This document shows, one piece after another, positions 23,446 to 35,210 of a DNA stretch of 64,000 nucleotides. Numbering within the stretch: the stretch's first letter is position 1; every line of letters starts with the position of its first letter. The DNA lies in NCBI GenBank assembly GCA_034401135.1, contig JAWZSP010000001.1, positions 3,782,001-3,846,000 of the forward strand, in the 5' to 3' direction. Position numbers and translations under genes: made by a program. The notes under the pieces were generated by a model. It did not search any database, was not told the DNA's origin, and was given only the letters and a program-made list of their open reading frames with translations. Origin of the DNA: Volutella citrinella (Eukaryota > Ascomycota > Sordariomycetes > Hypocreales > Nectriaceae).

Positions 23446-24336
23446 GGTGGAGGCAGATGTAGCAATTCGAACGGGCGATTAATTGAAAGGGAGAAATTCA
23501 AGTTTCGCCGAAATGGTGGGAGGTCAAGATCAATAAGAGGAACGAAGGGGCGAATCCCATGCAATATGCCGTTGAGAAGTGATCCGGCCCCTCAAACAAC
23601 ATGACGTAATACAAGTATGAATTGGCTACAAAGTCTGTCCAATAACTATGGAACTCGGACGAACCGGCTGCAGGCAGTGCCACAATGCCATTGCGTTTCG
23701 GGAAATCAGCGCGTGGACGACAGCCATGTGGTCTGATGCCCAAGAGACTGTGATTTGAAGCGATCACCGGCTGCATGGCGATCGAGCTTTCTGCGGGGAG
23801 AACGGTGCTGGCGAGCTTGAGCTTGGACCCACCTTGCAGCACCGTTACCTACCCATGCCTGCACGTGCTGGGAGGAGAAACTAGGTGGTCGATTTTGAGA
23901 TCAGTGGCATTTGGGGGGTATTCCGCGGCATACGGAACAAGTAAGAATTTGGGACTGGTCACTGCGACACTCCCGTCTCAGATGGATCTCGTAAGAGGCA
24001 AGGGACGCGTTAGTGGGCCGTCAAGCCGTATCGCGCAATCGCGGTCATCGAGCGTGTTGCGATAAGCGTGCACGGGCCACGACTTTAATGGATTTTCGCG
24101 ACAGGGCGCGTCAGGACGCGCGAAACACGCTCCCACCCTGCCAGGGCGCCCTTGTGGCGGCGGCTACGGGCACCGGTACTAATCTAACGACTTCTCCATC
24201 CTGGCAGGTCAACGTCCACCACACTTTCCTATTCTCCAACTACGACCCGGACTTTCCTCAACACGCGACGAAACCTCTTTACTTCCTTCCACAATAGCCA
24301 AAGGAATCACACAAAGTGGAAGGCCAGACAGTCACC
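23446..24336. promoter_or_regulatory. Divergent promoter region of the TspO gene and cdc6
   Basis: 891 bp between two divergent starts. The cdc6-proximal half is rich in CG-containing elements (described separately). The TspO-proximal half shows no motif I recognise. Confidence 0.6.
24005..24267 (+). promoter_or_regulatory. Cluster of MCB- and E2F/SCB-like elements upstream of cdc6
   Basis: Within 335 bp of the cdc6 start are a perfect palindromic ACGCGT (24005-24010), TTTTCGCG (24093-24100), ACGCGCGAAA (24116-24125, overlapping MCB and E2F/SCB cores) and ACGCGACGAAA (24263-24273). In yeasts MBF binds ACGCGT and SBF binds CRCGAAA, and cdc18/CDC6 is a classic G1/S target. Element identity is seen in the sequence; function is inferred from that family knowledge. 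Confidence 0.6.
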
Positions 24337-26223
24337 ATGTCTCCTTCAACCTTGGGAAAGCGGTCGCGCAGTCTGGACGACGCCGGTAAGCACCCTTCAC
24401 CATGGACGGAGCAGGTTCAAGCTCGGAAGGACGAACCATGATAGCTGACAATTCGGGAAGAGGAATGTGTGGTCATCACTCCTTCCAAGCGAAGCCGCCG
24501 CCTACTGAACACCAAGCCGGAATACAATGATGAGAACGAGGACCCCCTAGTCTTGTCTCCAGGCGATGAGAGCGAGGAGCTGGGTCGACGTCCTCGAACA
24601 CGGCGGACCGAGGCCCAATCCACCATCACGCAAAACCCTGTCACGCCGTCGACTCCCCGACACAAGGATGTTTTCGCCAACGTACCCACCACTCCCCGAC
24701 ATGCGGTCATGTCAGCCGGCAAACTCTTCAAGCGGATGACGCCTCAGACGCCCTTGTCTCCCAGCACGGTCCAGACTGTCTACCACTCTGCGCGGCAGCT
24801 CTTTGCCCGTGGTGCCGAGCCGGGCCAAATGATCGGTCGCGAATCTGAGCGAAACCAGTTGGTGGCGTTTCTTGATCGTGTGTCGTCGCAGAGCCCCCAG
24901 GGCTGCCTCTACGTCAGTGGGCCTCCAGGAACGGGCAAGAGTGCCATGATTACCGAGACCACGAAGGGATACGCGGAGAGAGAGAATGTCCGCGCCACGT
25001 ACCTCAACTGCATGAGCATCAAATCTTCAAAGGACCTGTACATGACGCTCCTCGGCGCCCTGGGCAATGCGGACGACATGACCGAAGCCGAAGCTGTTGA
25101 CAGGTTGCAGGCTCTTTTTATGCCTGAAGCAGCGTCTTCCTCGGTCTACCTTGTCACCCTCGATGAGATTGACCACATCCTCACCATGGGTCTGGAGAGT
25201 CTGTACAGGATCTTCGAGTGGGCGCTCCAGAAGTCATCCCGACTAGTTCTGGTTGGTGTTGCCAACGCCTTGGATTTGACAGATAGATTTTTGCCCCGAC
25301 TCAAGGCCAAGAACTTGAAGCCAGAGCTGCTTCCATTTGTTCCCTACAACGCAACTCAGATCAAAACTATTATCACTACACGGCTAAAGTCATTGATGCC
25401 CGCTGGCAAGGAGAGCTATCTCCCGTTCCTCCACCCCGCTGCCGTGGAACTCTGCTCGCGGAAGGTTGCCAGTCAAACCGGAGATATCCGCAAGGCGTTT
25501 GAGATCTGTCGCCGAGCCCTGGACTTGATTGAGGCGGAAACGCGGCAAAAGCACGAGGAAGAGGCGCGGGAGAAGCTGTTGCAGATGACTCCTTCGAAAC
25601 GACCACTCGGCGAGAACATCAATGGAACGACTGGGAGCAACGGCTCTCGGAGCGTTGTCCAAATCATGGCCACGTCGCTCAAGGCTTTGACAGCAGAGAC
25701 GGCACCCCGGGCCTCGATTGGACATCTTAACAAAGTGACGGCTGCGGCGTTCAACAACGGCACCACGCAGCGACTCAAGGCGCTCAACTTGCAGCAGAAG
25801 GCAGCTCTCTGCGCCCTGGTGGCGTGCGAGAAGCGTAACCGAGCGGCTGCGAAGATGGCCAACGGCGGAGCTGCATTCCCCAAGGGGAAGCTAATGGCGC
25901 CGACGGTCAAGACTCTCTTTGACGCCTACTGCCAGCTCTGCACGCGCGACTCGCTGCTTCACCCCCTGTCGAGCTCCGAGTTCCGCGAGGTGGTGGGCAG
26001 CTTGGAGACACTCGGTTTGGTTCAGGCATCTGACGGCAGGAACAGCAGTTTTGCCATGCCCCAGACACCGAGCAAGAGGGGCCGCAAGAGCAAGAGCGCA
26101 GCTCCTAGTGGGGATGAGCGCCGGATCACGAGTGCTGCGGGTGAGAAGGAGATTGAGGCCGTGGCTGACGGCGTGGGTGCATGCATTTTGCGAAGCATTT
26201 TGAGCGGCGAGGCGTTGGATTAG
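24337..26223 (+). CDS. cdc6: Replication licensing factor Cdc6/Cdc18
   Basis: Two exons, 24337-24385 and 24461-26223, encode 603 residues. The N-terminal 110 residues carry several minimal Cdk sites (TPSKR, TPRH, MTPQTPLSP), as expected of a protein whose stability is set by cyclin-dependent kinase. An AAA+ domain follows: Walker A GPPGTGKS at 170-177 and Walker B LDEID at 250-254, then sensor motifs and 'SQTGDIRKAFEICRRALDL'. The C-terminal winged helix includes 'GKLMAPTVKTLFDAYCQLC' and 'FREVVGSLETLGLVQ'. Cdc6 joins ORC at origins and loads MCM with Cdt1. ORC1 is an alternative AAA+ candidate, but there is no BAH domain and the length and Cdk-site-rich N-terminus favour Cdc6. The promoter has MCB-like sites. 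Confidence 0.93.
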
Positions 26224-28288
26224 ATGTTGGCTTTTTTCTTTTCATGATCGGTTTTATTGTTGAAATGGCATGGCATGGCATGGCACGGTATGAATTCTGC
26301 ATTTGCGTGGCGTTTGGGGATCAATATGTGGGAGACACGGACATGCATACACAAGGCGGTTGAGATACAGTGTCAGGACCGTGTGGATATGGTCCGACAA
26401 CACCTGGTAATGCCACCAGGATACCAGTTGTAGAATAAATAATAGTAAGAAACAAAATGTCTGCAAATGTCCTAGGCCTCCAAAGGTTAAAAGGAGCACG
26501 TGAATAAGTGTAGAGGCCCATCTTTCGATTAATAAGATGCCGAGTCGTGGTGGTGTCACTTCGGGATAACAGTAATCAATCACCTACTAGTAGTAAATAG
26601 CAGCCCTGGCAGGCCTACCGTCCGATCGGGCGCTATGCTCTGCAGAGGACCAAGCTTTTTCTTGGCGCGAGAGGCCACACTGGAGGTGTCTTGGCATATG
26701 CAAGCCTGGTGATCCGCAAACGTGCCTCGAGCAGCATCGAGGCTGGCGGGACGGACGGCGGGAGAGCGGGACAGGAGAAAACGTGGCCGTCGGATCCGAG
26801 TAAGTAGTATGAGGTGCGAGCTGCCCCTGCCACGGCCGGGGCCATGCCGGGGCCAGGACCTGAGAATTGAACCCATTTTTAATCTATCGAGGCAGGCTTA
26901 TTAATTGTCCCATCCAGCATTGCGCCTCCCCCCCCCCCGATGGAGTGTTATTTTGCTCCTCTTCCAGACCAGTGTGGTGCCGGCCGCCTCTCGCCCGGGA
27001 CCTGAGCTTGTTCTAGGAGGGGGGCGGCGGGGGGGGCAGGCTGGTGCAGGCTGCCGGACACCCGACCAGCCCAGTTTACAGGGGCGGCTCCTGCCCGTTG
27101 ATTGAGTCCCTACAGAACTACGGTACCCCTCCTGCCAACGGGCATGGAGGCTGTGCACACAGCCGGGGAAGTTCTCAGAAATGAATGAAGCGAGAACGTA
27201 ATAGGTATCCATTGGATCCCAGAGCTGATCGAGGCCAATCTCGTCAGCCCAACACCGACCGGGGGGGGCGGGCAAGGAAACCGAGAAGGTTCCAATTCCG
27301 TGGAGGTGCATGCCCTCTCCTTATTATTCGTCGAGGGCAACGGCAGCATCATAAGCGCCGGGAAGCAGGCAGATTGGGACAGTGGCGTCAAGATGCTCAG
27401 ATTCCCCCCAACTTATAATACCAGAGGTTTGAGCCTCTTCTTTAGTACGACCAGTTGAGTACATCAAATACATGCCGTGTAGGGTTCGCCGGCCACACCC
27501 GCACCGTGCCGCACTCGTCGGACTCAGGATCTGAGCTCGCAATCCTGGGCGTCCATCCCTCAAACCTCCCTCCTTTGGTCTCTGGATACCCTGCCGGTGG
27601 TGCTTGGTTGTACACATGCTAGCACTCCGCTAGTGCTGCTAGGTATCGTTGTTCCCCCCTCCCGCCTCCGCAGAGCCTGTTCGGGGCGCCGCCGCCGCCG
27701 CCGCCCCCGAAGGTCCTCCACTTCTAAGTTGGTAGGTACATATTGGTGGTAGTTGGACCTTCATCTCGGCCTCCGCCTCAACCTCCACGCGGTTGCAAAC
27801 CCGTGCACCCCTGCGAGCCTGTCGCTATAATCTCCCGCCAACCTGCGGCTGCTGCCAGTGCTGCATCTTGTGAAAAGGCATCCGCGAACCCGTCCTAGTC
27901 GGCGCCTCGACGGCCCCCGCGCCCTCAGCACTCAGTTACCCTGGCCATACCCGTCCCTTGGGGGCTCTCAATCTCCCTTCTACCACCCTCGTCCTCTCCA
28001 ACCCTCGGCCGATGCAGCTTGAGTCCCGGTCGACACGCCCCCCGTTACGTGACGAACCGCCTGCGCGCGCCCCCGCGCACCCTGGCCTGACCTGGCCCTC
28101 ATCACCTGCTATTACCATCTCGACCCTGACGGGTCCCCCAACGGCAATCCACTGAGCGACCCGACCGAGCAGTTGGCGCACACGAGGGCCCAACGCATCC
28201 CCCAACGCGTGCCTCGTCCCTCCCCATACGCCCGACCTCGTTTCGATTGTGAGGGCAACCGTGATTCCGGGGCTTGCTCCGAGGCCTG
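26224..28288. other. Intergenic region upstream of palF
   Basis: 2.1 kb without a supported gene. Directly after the cdc6 stop is a pentanucleotide repeat, listed separately. G and C homopolymer runs occur near 26930-26938, 27011-27035 and 27260-27267. The interval 27650-28280 is GC-rich and C-biased, and probably contains the palF promoter and a long 5' leader. Confidence 0.45.
26265..26284. repeat. (ATGGC)4 microsatellite
   Basis: Four perfect tandem copies of ATGGC, followed by a degenerate fifth copy, lie 42 bp after the cdc6 stop codon, probably in its 3' UTR. Likely polymorphic in copy number. Confidence 0.9.
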
Positions 28289-30957
28289 ATGCCTTGGCCA
28301 TCGCGTATGGGAATGGGTCGCCGCGCCAGATCGTCACCGTCGCTCTCCAACGCAACAGCCGCTGCCGAGTCTGAATCCATCAACAGCCCCCGCGACGACA
28401 CGCCATCACGAGACCCCAGGACACCGCGCGAACGGTCGCCCGAGTCGACTGTCTCGGCGTCCGCTTCTGCCAGCGCCTCGAGCCAGCCGGGCTTCTTCTC
28501 GCGGCTGAGCCTGCCCCTCGCCCTCCCCTTGCGTAGCCGCAACCGCAACATCACCGACTTTCACATCCGCCCAGACGAGCCATACCGGAGGTACACAGCA
28601 GGAGACCATGTTCGCGGGTCCGTCGTCCTCGTCGTAGTCAAGCCCATCCGCATCACACACCTGGTCGTGTGCCTACACGGCTATGTGCGCGTTCTCAAGG
28701 ACCCGGCCGCCATGGCCAAGTCCCAGGGCGCGACCCAAGCGCCGCCTCAGTCCGGCAGTACCAGTCGCCCGCAGTACCATGGCCATGGCTTGGCGAGCCT
28801 GTTCCAGGATGAGCAGGTGCTGAGCGGCGATGGGAGGATAGAGCCGGGCAAGTATGAGTTCGGCTTCGATCTGGTGTTTCCCGAGACGGGGCTGCCGAGC
28901 AGCATTGACGTAGGTCTCATCTCACCCTGCAAACCCAGTGATGGAGTGACTAAACCATTGGGCAACAGTTCGAACGAGGCACCATCTCCTACCTCATCAG
29001 CGCGACAATAACGAGGCCGACGCCCATTGCGCCAACGTCGTCTTGTGAGAGGAAGGTCATGCTGGTCGAGGACGTTGATGTCGGCCTATTACACACGCCA
29101 CGGCCGAGGACGATCTTTCTCGAGCCAATCTCCAAGCGGACACGAAGGAGGAGGTCCATGGTACTGGACAGGCCGCCGGCCCCTCCCGTCGAAACCACGA
29201 GCGGCTCCGGGCCCGGCCCTGCCTCCGGCGCTGGCTCCGGTCCTGGCTCCGAGCCCAGTCCCAGCGAGACGATCCCCACCGACGACTCGCGAGACCAGGC
29301 TCCGGATTCCCGGAGTCCAGCTCCCAGCGACATGCGGAGCGAAATCAGTGGTGATAGCGCCGTGAGCGCCAGCACCGGCGGCATGAGCCGCACCGAACTA
29401 GCTCTGTCGCAGGTCGGGAGTCTCACAGCAAAGCAGGAGGAGGTGGACCGGAAGACGATTACAGCAAGCATCGAGCTTCTAAAAGGCGGCTGCTTGCCCG
29501 GTGACGCCGTGACTGTCCGGGTGACGGTGCAACACATCAAGTGCGTCAAGAGCATGACAGGCGTTATCGTGACGCTTTATAGGCAGGGCAAGATCGACGG
29601 TGCCCCATCGCCGTCCTTGTTTGAAGATGGTGCCGCAAGTACCCCGGCAAGCGGCGACAAAGACAACATCTTCACCCGTTCGCGTACCGGCCGCGGGGGG
29701 CTATCCCTATCCTCCACCGGCTCCACGAGCGTGTTTCGCAAAGACCTTGATCAGAACACGGCGCCCCTGATGATAGATCCGAGCAGCTTGCAGACGTCGG
29801 TTACAGTGTCGGTCAAGCTTCCAGACGACGTCTTTCCCACCATCAAAGGCGTCCCAGGGAACATGGTCAGTTTCAAGTACCTCGTCGAGGTTGTCGTGGA
29901 TCTAGGCGGCCGGCTGGCCACCCAGCTCCAGGGCGGTCCTGCTTCGAGATTCGGGCATGGGAACAGCGAATCCGGCACCCCGTCGTACGGGCCGCGGAGA
30001 GGTGCTAACATCGCCGACACGTCTCGGCTTCGGCGGGAGAAGGGCGTCATCTCCGTGTCCATGGAGACGGTGGTGGGAACTGCTGACAGCAACCGCGGAC
30101 GAAAACAACCAGTGCCGTCTCCTTCGTTGCGCAGGACTCGACTGGCGGAAAGTGACGATGAGGATCCTACGCGGGCCGACTTGGGATATGCCGATGACGC
30201 CCCCGAGGTAACTCCTACCAGCGCGCAGCTCCCTCCGACCAGCTACTTTCCCTCTCAGCCCAACGGGACTTATTTCGCACCTCACAACGGAAACCGCTAT
30301 CCCACTCCACACCATTCTCGACATCCTTTCACGCCAATGGTTCCTGTCCATCCATCTGAACCTCCGCTGCCTGCTCGGCCCCCGTATGGGTCTCTCAACG
30401 GCTTGCCCTCGACCTCAGCACCAGCCTACATGGCGCCCCCTCAACTCCCCAACGTAGAGGAGCTATCGGAGAAGGAGCGCGTGCGATTGGCAGAGACAAG
30501 GCTTCTGCCGAGCGCGCCGCCAGCAGCGGGACCTTCCTCCCCAGGCCCCGTGGAGGATGGAGAAGAGAACATCTACGATGCTGAGGCTACCCCTCGTGCA
30601 CCAAATCTAGATACCGGCTTTCCGCCGGAAGGCTCTGAAGAGCCAACAGCACCTACCGAAGATGATATCAGAGTAGCGGCGTCAATGGGTGGTCAGGTAC
30701 CCGATGCCACGCAGGATAAGCAAGAGCTCGAGCGCCGAAGGCTCATGGAGGAAGCCAGCGCCCCACCAGAGTTCCCAGAAGACGTAGCAGACCAGGCCGA
30801 GGCTGGGCCCTCTGGCTCAAGAGAGGCGGCACGCATGGCAGAGGCCAGCGCACCCAGCGCGCCAACCCTGGGCGACGTGGATGACTTCCCAGGCATTGGG
30901 CCTGTGGCCGAATCGTCCAGTCAGGGGGGCGAGCAGCTCCCAGCGTATATACGGTGA
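28289..30957 (+). CDS. palF: pH-response arrestin-like protein palF/RIM8
   Basis: Two exons, 28289-28909 and 28969-30957, give 869 residues if the first ATG in frame is used; in-frame ATGs at 28307 and 28313 are alternatives. The N-arrestin fold starts at 'SRNRNITDFHIRPDEPYRRY' and runs through 'VVLVVVKPIRITHLVVCLHG'. Across the 59-bp intron the sequence continues 'FERGTISYLISATITRP'. The C-arrestin part has 'GGCLPGDAVTVRVTVQHIK' and 'PDDVFPTIKGVPGNMVSFKY', typical of PalF. The tail is long, Pro/Ser/Glu-rich and probably disordered. PalF binds the pH sensor PalH at the plasma membrane, is ubiquitinated in alkaline conditions and recruits ESCRT to activate PacC. Other arrestin-related adaptors are possible but fit less well. 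Confidence 0.88.
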
Positions 30958-31595
30958 TCTGACTCGTGTGTTGTTGTCGTCGTTGTTTTCAGCATTTTAT
31001 CGGAGCGAAGCCGTATGGGTTGGGTCACTTCTGGGTACGAGACGGGCGGCGTTTGGATTCATATGGGTGGCATTTTTTATGACGCTATGTGACGAACAAA
31101 GGCGACAACGAGACGGGTGGGCGTCACAGCAGCTCCTCCTGGGATCGAGGATGTCGAGCTTTAATTACAGTTATACGTTTTTATCCATCGGTTCCGCCGT
31201 TGGGAATCAGCGAGGAGCTGGAGAACAGAGGACACTCCATTTCCCACATCTGTTGAACGAGGGTTCCCCTTGCAGCCAGCCCAAGCCATTACTATCTCAT
31301 ATAACATACCTGAAGCATCACTAGGCCCATAGTCGTAGTGTTGGTAGCATATACTGTACATACGTGCCCAGAATAGCACGTAAATAACTAGTAGTAGTAC
31401 ATGTCCGCATACAAAAGAGAATTAAAGCCGCCTCGAGTGTCTATTTTTTACCGTTTCCCAGAGAGCCACTAGCAAAGCGCGCTTTGCAGAGGCAATGAGA
31501 CGCCAGCAGAAGATGAGGTTCCAATGCCCAAGAGACGCCAGCCCAGGCCAGATTGGCGCCCCCACACTCTAAAAGGCGGTGCACCTTCAGGCCTA
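30958..31595. other. Convergent 3' regions
   Basis: 638 bp between the stops of palF and the HscB gene. The stretch 31300-31450 is A/T-rich, as expected near polyadenylation sites. No gene is seen. Confidence 0.5.
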
Positions 31596-32447
31596 TCAAT
31601 GCTGGAGAACAATCTCCTTGCCCTTTTCCCAGTTGTGGAGGCTGTCGTGGATGTTGACCCAGTACCGCAAGCGAACGGCCTCTCGTTTGGCGGCCTCGAC
31701 GTCGTCGTGCTTGAAGGCATACTCCAAAGCCTCCTCGCTCGCCGCAATGCGCTCGTCGTTGGCCTGCCGCGGGCCCTCGAGGTCTTCCTCGGCCTCGGCC
31801 TCCTCAATCTCCTCGCGCGCCTCGAGCACCTCCATCAGGAGCGCGGGCTCGTCGACCTTGAGCGACTCGTCCTGGGCAACATCGACGCCGCGGAGGGACA
31901 GGATGTACTGGGCGCGCAGCAGCGGGTTGGCGAGCGTCTTGTAGGCGTCGTTTATCCGAGCCGACATGGCCTCGGCGCGGGCTTTCTGCTCCGGGGGGTG
32001 CAGGTCCGGGTGGGCACGTGCCTGGAGGCGCAGGTACTCGCGGCGGAGGGCTCGCGTGTCGATGGGGAAGTGGCCAGCAGGAGGGGCGCCATCGGGGAGC
32101 GTCTCGGGGAACAGGTCGTAGTGCGTCCGCGGAGGCGGCGGCGAAGCGGCGTCTTGGGCGGTGCTGGCACCGGCACCGGCGCCGGACGGTGACGGGGACG
32201 GAGACGGAGCGGCGGACGAGGCGGCCCGGCGCTGCAGGATGGCCGGAGAGGACGGCCAGGGGCGGGAGTTAGACGGCCGGGCGTGAATGGCCGACAGGAG
32301 CTGGGCCGCAGGCGGAGACGCGCGCAATGACGAAGCAGGTGAGGGCGCGGCGGCGGCGAGAGACGAAGCGCGGCGTGCTCGGAGTCGACATCGGAGACAA
32401 AGCCGAGAGAGGTCGGTCGCGACGAGGGGGGAGAGGGAACTACGCAT
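31596..32447 (-). CDS. jac1: Mitochondrial Fe-S co-chaperone HscB/Jac1
   Basis: Single exon of 283 residues from the ATG at 32447; the frame stays open upstream but without Met codons of good context and with unlikely composition, so this start is preferred. Residues 1-100 are Arg/Ser/Ala-rich with almost no acidic residues, a mitochondrial presequence plus linker. The J-domain spans about 107-180: 'THYDLFPETL' and the Hsp70-activating HPD at 146-148 (ARAHPDLHP). The C-terminal half has the HscB oligomerisation helices ('DEPALLMEVLEAREEIEEA' and later 'KREAVRLRYWVNIHDSL'), which bind the scaffold Isu1. It delivers Isu1 to the matrix Hsp70 for release of Fe-S clusters. No CxxC zinc N-domain is seen, which fits fungal Jac1. 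Confidence 0.92.
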   Translation of the reverse strand: MRSSLSPLVATDLSRLCLRCRLRARRASSLAAAAPSPASSLRASPPAAQLLSAIHARPSNSRPWPSSPAILQRRAASSAAPSPSPSPSGAGAGASTAQDAASPPPPRTHYDLFPETLPDGAPPAGHFPIDTRALRREYLRLQARAHPDLHPPEQKARAEAMSARINDAYKTLANPLLRAQYILSLRGVDVAQDESLKVDEPALLMEVLEAREEIEEAEAEEDLEGPRQANDERIAASEEALEYAFKHDDVEAAKREAVRLRYWVNIHDSLHNWEKGKEIVLQH

Positions 32448-33498
32448 TGCAGATGTCTGGGGGGAAGAAACTTGGATGCAAAGACGACTGAGGAAGAAAG
32501 AAGTGAGGCCTGCGGAAAGACAGGACGCAACGATACCCCTTTGCTGCCTCGCGTCGGCAAAAAAAAAGTGTGAGAGATTTGTGCGGCTTGAGGAAAAGAC
32601 CGAGCACTCGACGGCGGCGGTTCCTTCCACAAGCACACTGAATCACCGTCGTCACTCCGAGCACCGAGAGCATGCGAGCAGTGGCCCGTGCTTTCCGGGC
32701 GACGGGGCTTTCCTTCCCAGTTTCCACTATTTCCGGGTGCTGGTGGCGGGCCCGGGAAAACAGTTTCGCCGAAACATGGTTGGGGGTTTCTCCGGGGCGG
32801 ACCCAGTTCGCTCCCCGCCCTAATTAGCAACGAGTGGCGTTGGTTGCAGGTGCCCTCGACCCCCAGAAAGCCCATTTGCCCATATAAGTATTCTGCAGCA
32901 AAAAAAATATGGGGACTCGAGCGATGGGCGAGAAATCCGGGGCCGTCGCTCGGTGTCCAGTCCGAAGAGGGCGCAACAGGGACAGACGGACGAGCATCAG
33001 GCCCGGCCAATAATGGTGGCGGGATTATGCCCAGTCGAAAGGTCGTCATGATAACAAAACCCGGACGCTTGGGTCGGGAATTAGTCAAAACGGACTTGAA
33101 CCTGCGCCCTCTACATCTCATCTCGCGAGTTGCTGGTCCTCCCCCTTTGCTCCTCTGCTTCTTCAGCACGCCTCGCTCCAGTTTGCGCGGTCCCTAGCCT
33201 CGTCTCCTCCCTCTCGTCTCTCGGTCTATTTCCCCCCGACTCTCGAAGTCCCTCGTCTGCAGGCCCCCAACTCAACGCTTTATTAGCCTGGTCCGAAGCC
33301 GCATCCCCCCAATGAGACGTGTTTATTAACCATCTGGCTCAGGTACGCGATTCAAGCCTTGTAAACTTCTCGGTATTTCGACATTGGACTTTTGAGCCTG
33401 CGCTGCTTCTTTCCATTGGCTGGTGTCTCTTCTCGCCCTTGCGTACCGCAAACCTCGCCTGCCCAGACGCTTCTGGTGCTTCATCATCATTCGTCGAA
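32448..33498. promoter_or_regulatory. Divergent promoter region of HscB and flavocytochrome b2 genes
   Basis: 1.05 kb between divergent starts. A CATATAAGTA box lies near 32880. From about 33120 to 33260 the plus strand is C/T-rich, typical of a fungal promoter leader to the b2 gene. No specific regulator site was recognised. Confidence 0.5.
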
Positions 33499-35210
33499 AT
33501 GGCCAAGGTATTTGACGCTGCCGAGGGTAAGTAGATTGGGGGTGTTGCTCGCCCGTACCACGAAACCTCCCGTCGTCTTGGAGACTAACTCAACTTGCCA
33601 GTCGCAAAGCACAATACGGCGGAGAGTTGCTGGGTCATTCTCTACGGCAAAGTGTACGACGTGACCGAGTTTCTTCCCTCGCACCCGGGCGGCACCAAGA
33701 TCATCCTCAAATTGGCCGGCAAGGACGCCACCGAGGAGTACGACCCCGTTCACCCCCCGGGGATCCTGGAAGAGAACCTGAAGCCTGAGCACTTCCTTGG
33801 CACCGTCAACCCCGACACGATGCCGAAGCCCGAGGAAGCGGCAGATGCCAGCAAGGCGGCCGGCGATGCGGATGCTCCAGTGCCGCTCGGGGCGCTGATG
33901 AACCTCGATGAGATCGAGGAGGAGGCGACCAAGCGCATCTCGCGAAAGGCCTGGGCCTACTACTTCTCCGCTGCCGATGACCTCCGCTCAAAGAACTTCA
34001 ACAACCTCGTCTACCAGCAGATCCTCCTCCGACCGCGCGTCTTTGTCGACTGCACCGCGTGCGACCTGTCCACCTCCCTCATCGGCAGCAAGGTCGGCCT
34101 GCCCATCTTCGTCGCGCCCGCCGCCATGGCTCGCCTGGCACATCCGGATGGCGAGCACGGCATCGCAAAGGCCTGCGCACGCTTCGGCGCCATGCAGCTC
34201 ATCTCCAACAATGCCTCCATGACCCCCGAGCAGATTGTCGAGGGCGCCCAGCCGGGCCAGGTGTTTGGGTGGCAGCTCTACGTCCAGAACCAGCGCGAGA
34301 AGAGCGAGGCCATGATCCGGCGCATCAACGCCATGCGGGACAGGATCAAGTTCATCTGCCTGACGCTCGACGCTCCCGTCCCGGGCAAGCGCGAGCTCGA
34401 TGAGAAGTCCAACTTTGACTACGCCGTGACGAGCCCGGCCGGCGGCGAGGCCAGGCCCGGTGGTGGCGGCGTCGGCCAGCAGCTCTTCTTCGGCACCGCC
34501 GCCGATCTCACGTGGCAGGCGACGCTGCCTTGGCTGGCCAAGCACACTGATCTTCCCATTGTCCTTAAGGGCTTGCAGACACACGAGGATGCCTACCTCG
34601 CCGCCAAGTACGCGCCCCAGGTCAAGGCCATCATCCTGTCCAACCATGGCGGCCGCGCCCTCGACACCGCGCCCCCGGCCGTACACACTCTACTCGAGAT
34701 CCGCAAGTACTGCCCAGAGGTGCTCTCCAAGGTCGAGGTCTGGGTCGACGGAGGAATCAAGCGTGGTACCGATGTGGTCAAGGCGCTCTGCCTCGGCGCA
34801 AAGGGCGTGGGTATTGGCCGTGGTGCACTTTTCGGACTCGGCGCGGGAGGCCAGGCGGGCGTCGAGCGGGTTTTGGAGAGTATGACCTACCCTTTCCAGT
34901 TGAGCATTTACCTTTATCATGAGCTAACCAGCGTTTTTCTTTTTCAACAGTTCTCGAGGCTGAGACGGCAACCTGCCTGCGCCTGCTTGGCGTCAAGAAC
35001 GTGTCCGAACTAGGCCCCAGATTTGTGAGGACTCCACCCCCCGTCGGATCGTGAGAGCTTCGCTTCCCCGGACTCCACAAGCCTTTATCTTCATCTTGAT
35101 CTCAGCTAACGTTAGGCGAACAGATCAACACGCGACGAGTGGAGCAGGACATCTACGACGGCGATGCCGGCCTGGACCGTCGGGGTCTCTGGTCCAGGTC
35201 CAAGCTGTAA
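33499..35210 (+). CDS. cyb2: Flavocytochrome b2-type L-lactate dehydrogenase
   Basis: Four exons (33499-33526, 33602-34879, 34951-35024, 35124-35210) encode 488 residues. A cytochrome b5 domain occupies 10-85, with heme ligands His37 (HPGG) and His60 (DPVHPPG). The FMN-dependent alpha-hydroxy-acid dehydrogenase domain follows: '[16 protein letters not shown]', '[12 protein letters not shown]', catalytic His358 and Arg361 in SNHGGR, and the FMN phosphate loop '[20 protein letters not shown]'. The C-terminal tail ([20 protein letters not shown]) is recovered only after splicing. The family oxidises L-lactate to pyruvate and passes electrons to cytochrome c. The b5 domain begins within 12 residues of the start, so no presequence is visible. 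Related fungal enzymes may use other hydroxy acids. Confidence 0.9.

Noticed and set aside
33070..33125. T-loop-like GGTTCAAGTCC on the minus strand upstream of the b2 gene
   Set aside because: The T-stem is mismatched and no acceptor stem can be drawn.
31952..33169. 405-codon minus-strand open frame overlapping HscB
   Set aside because: It is a different frame over the GC-rich HscB coding sequence and its upstream region; it has no J-domain or other recognisable feature.
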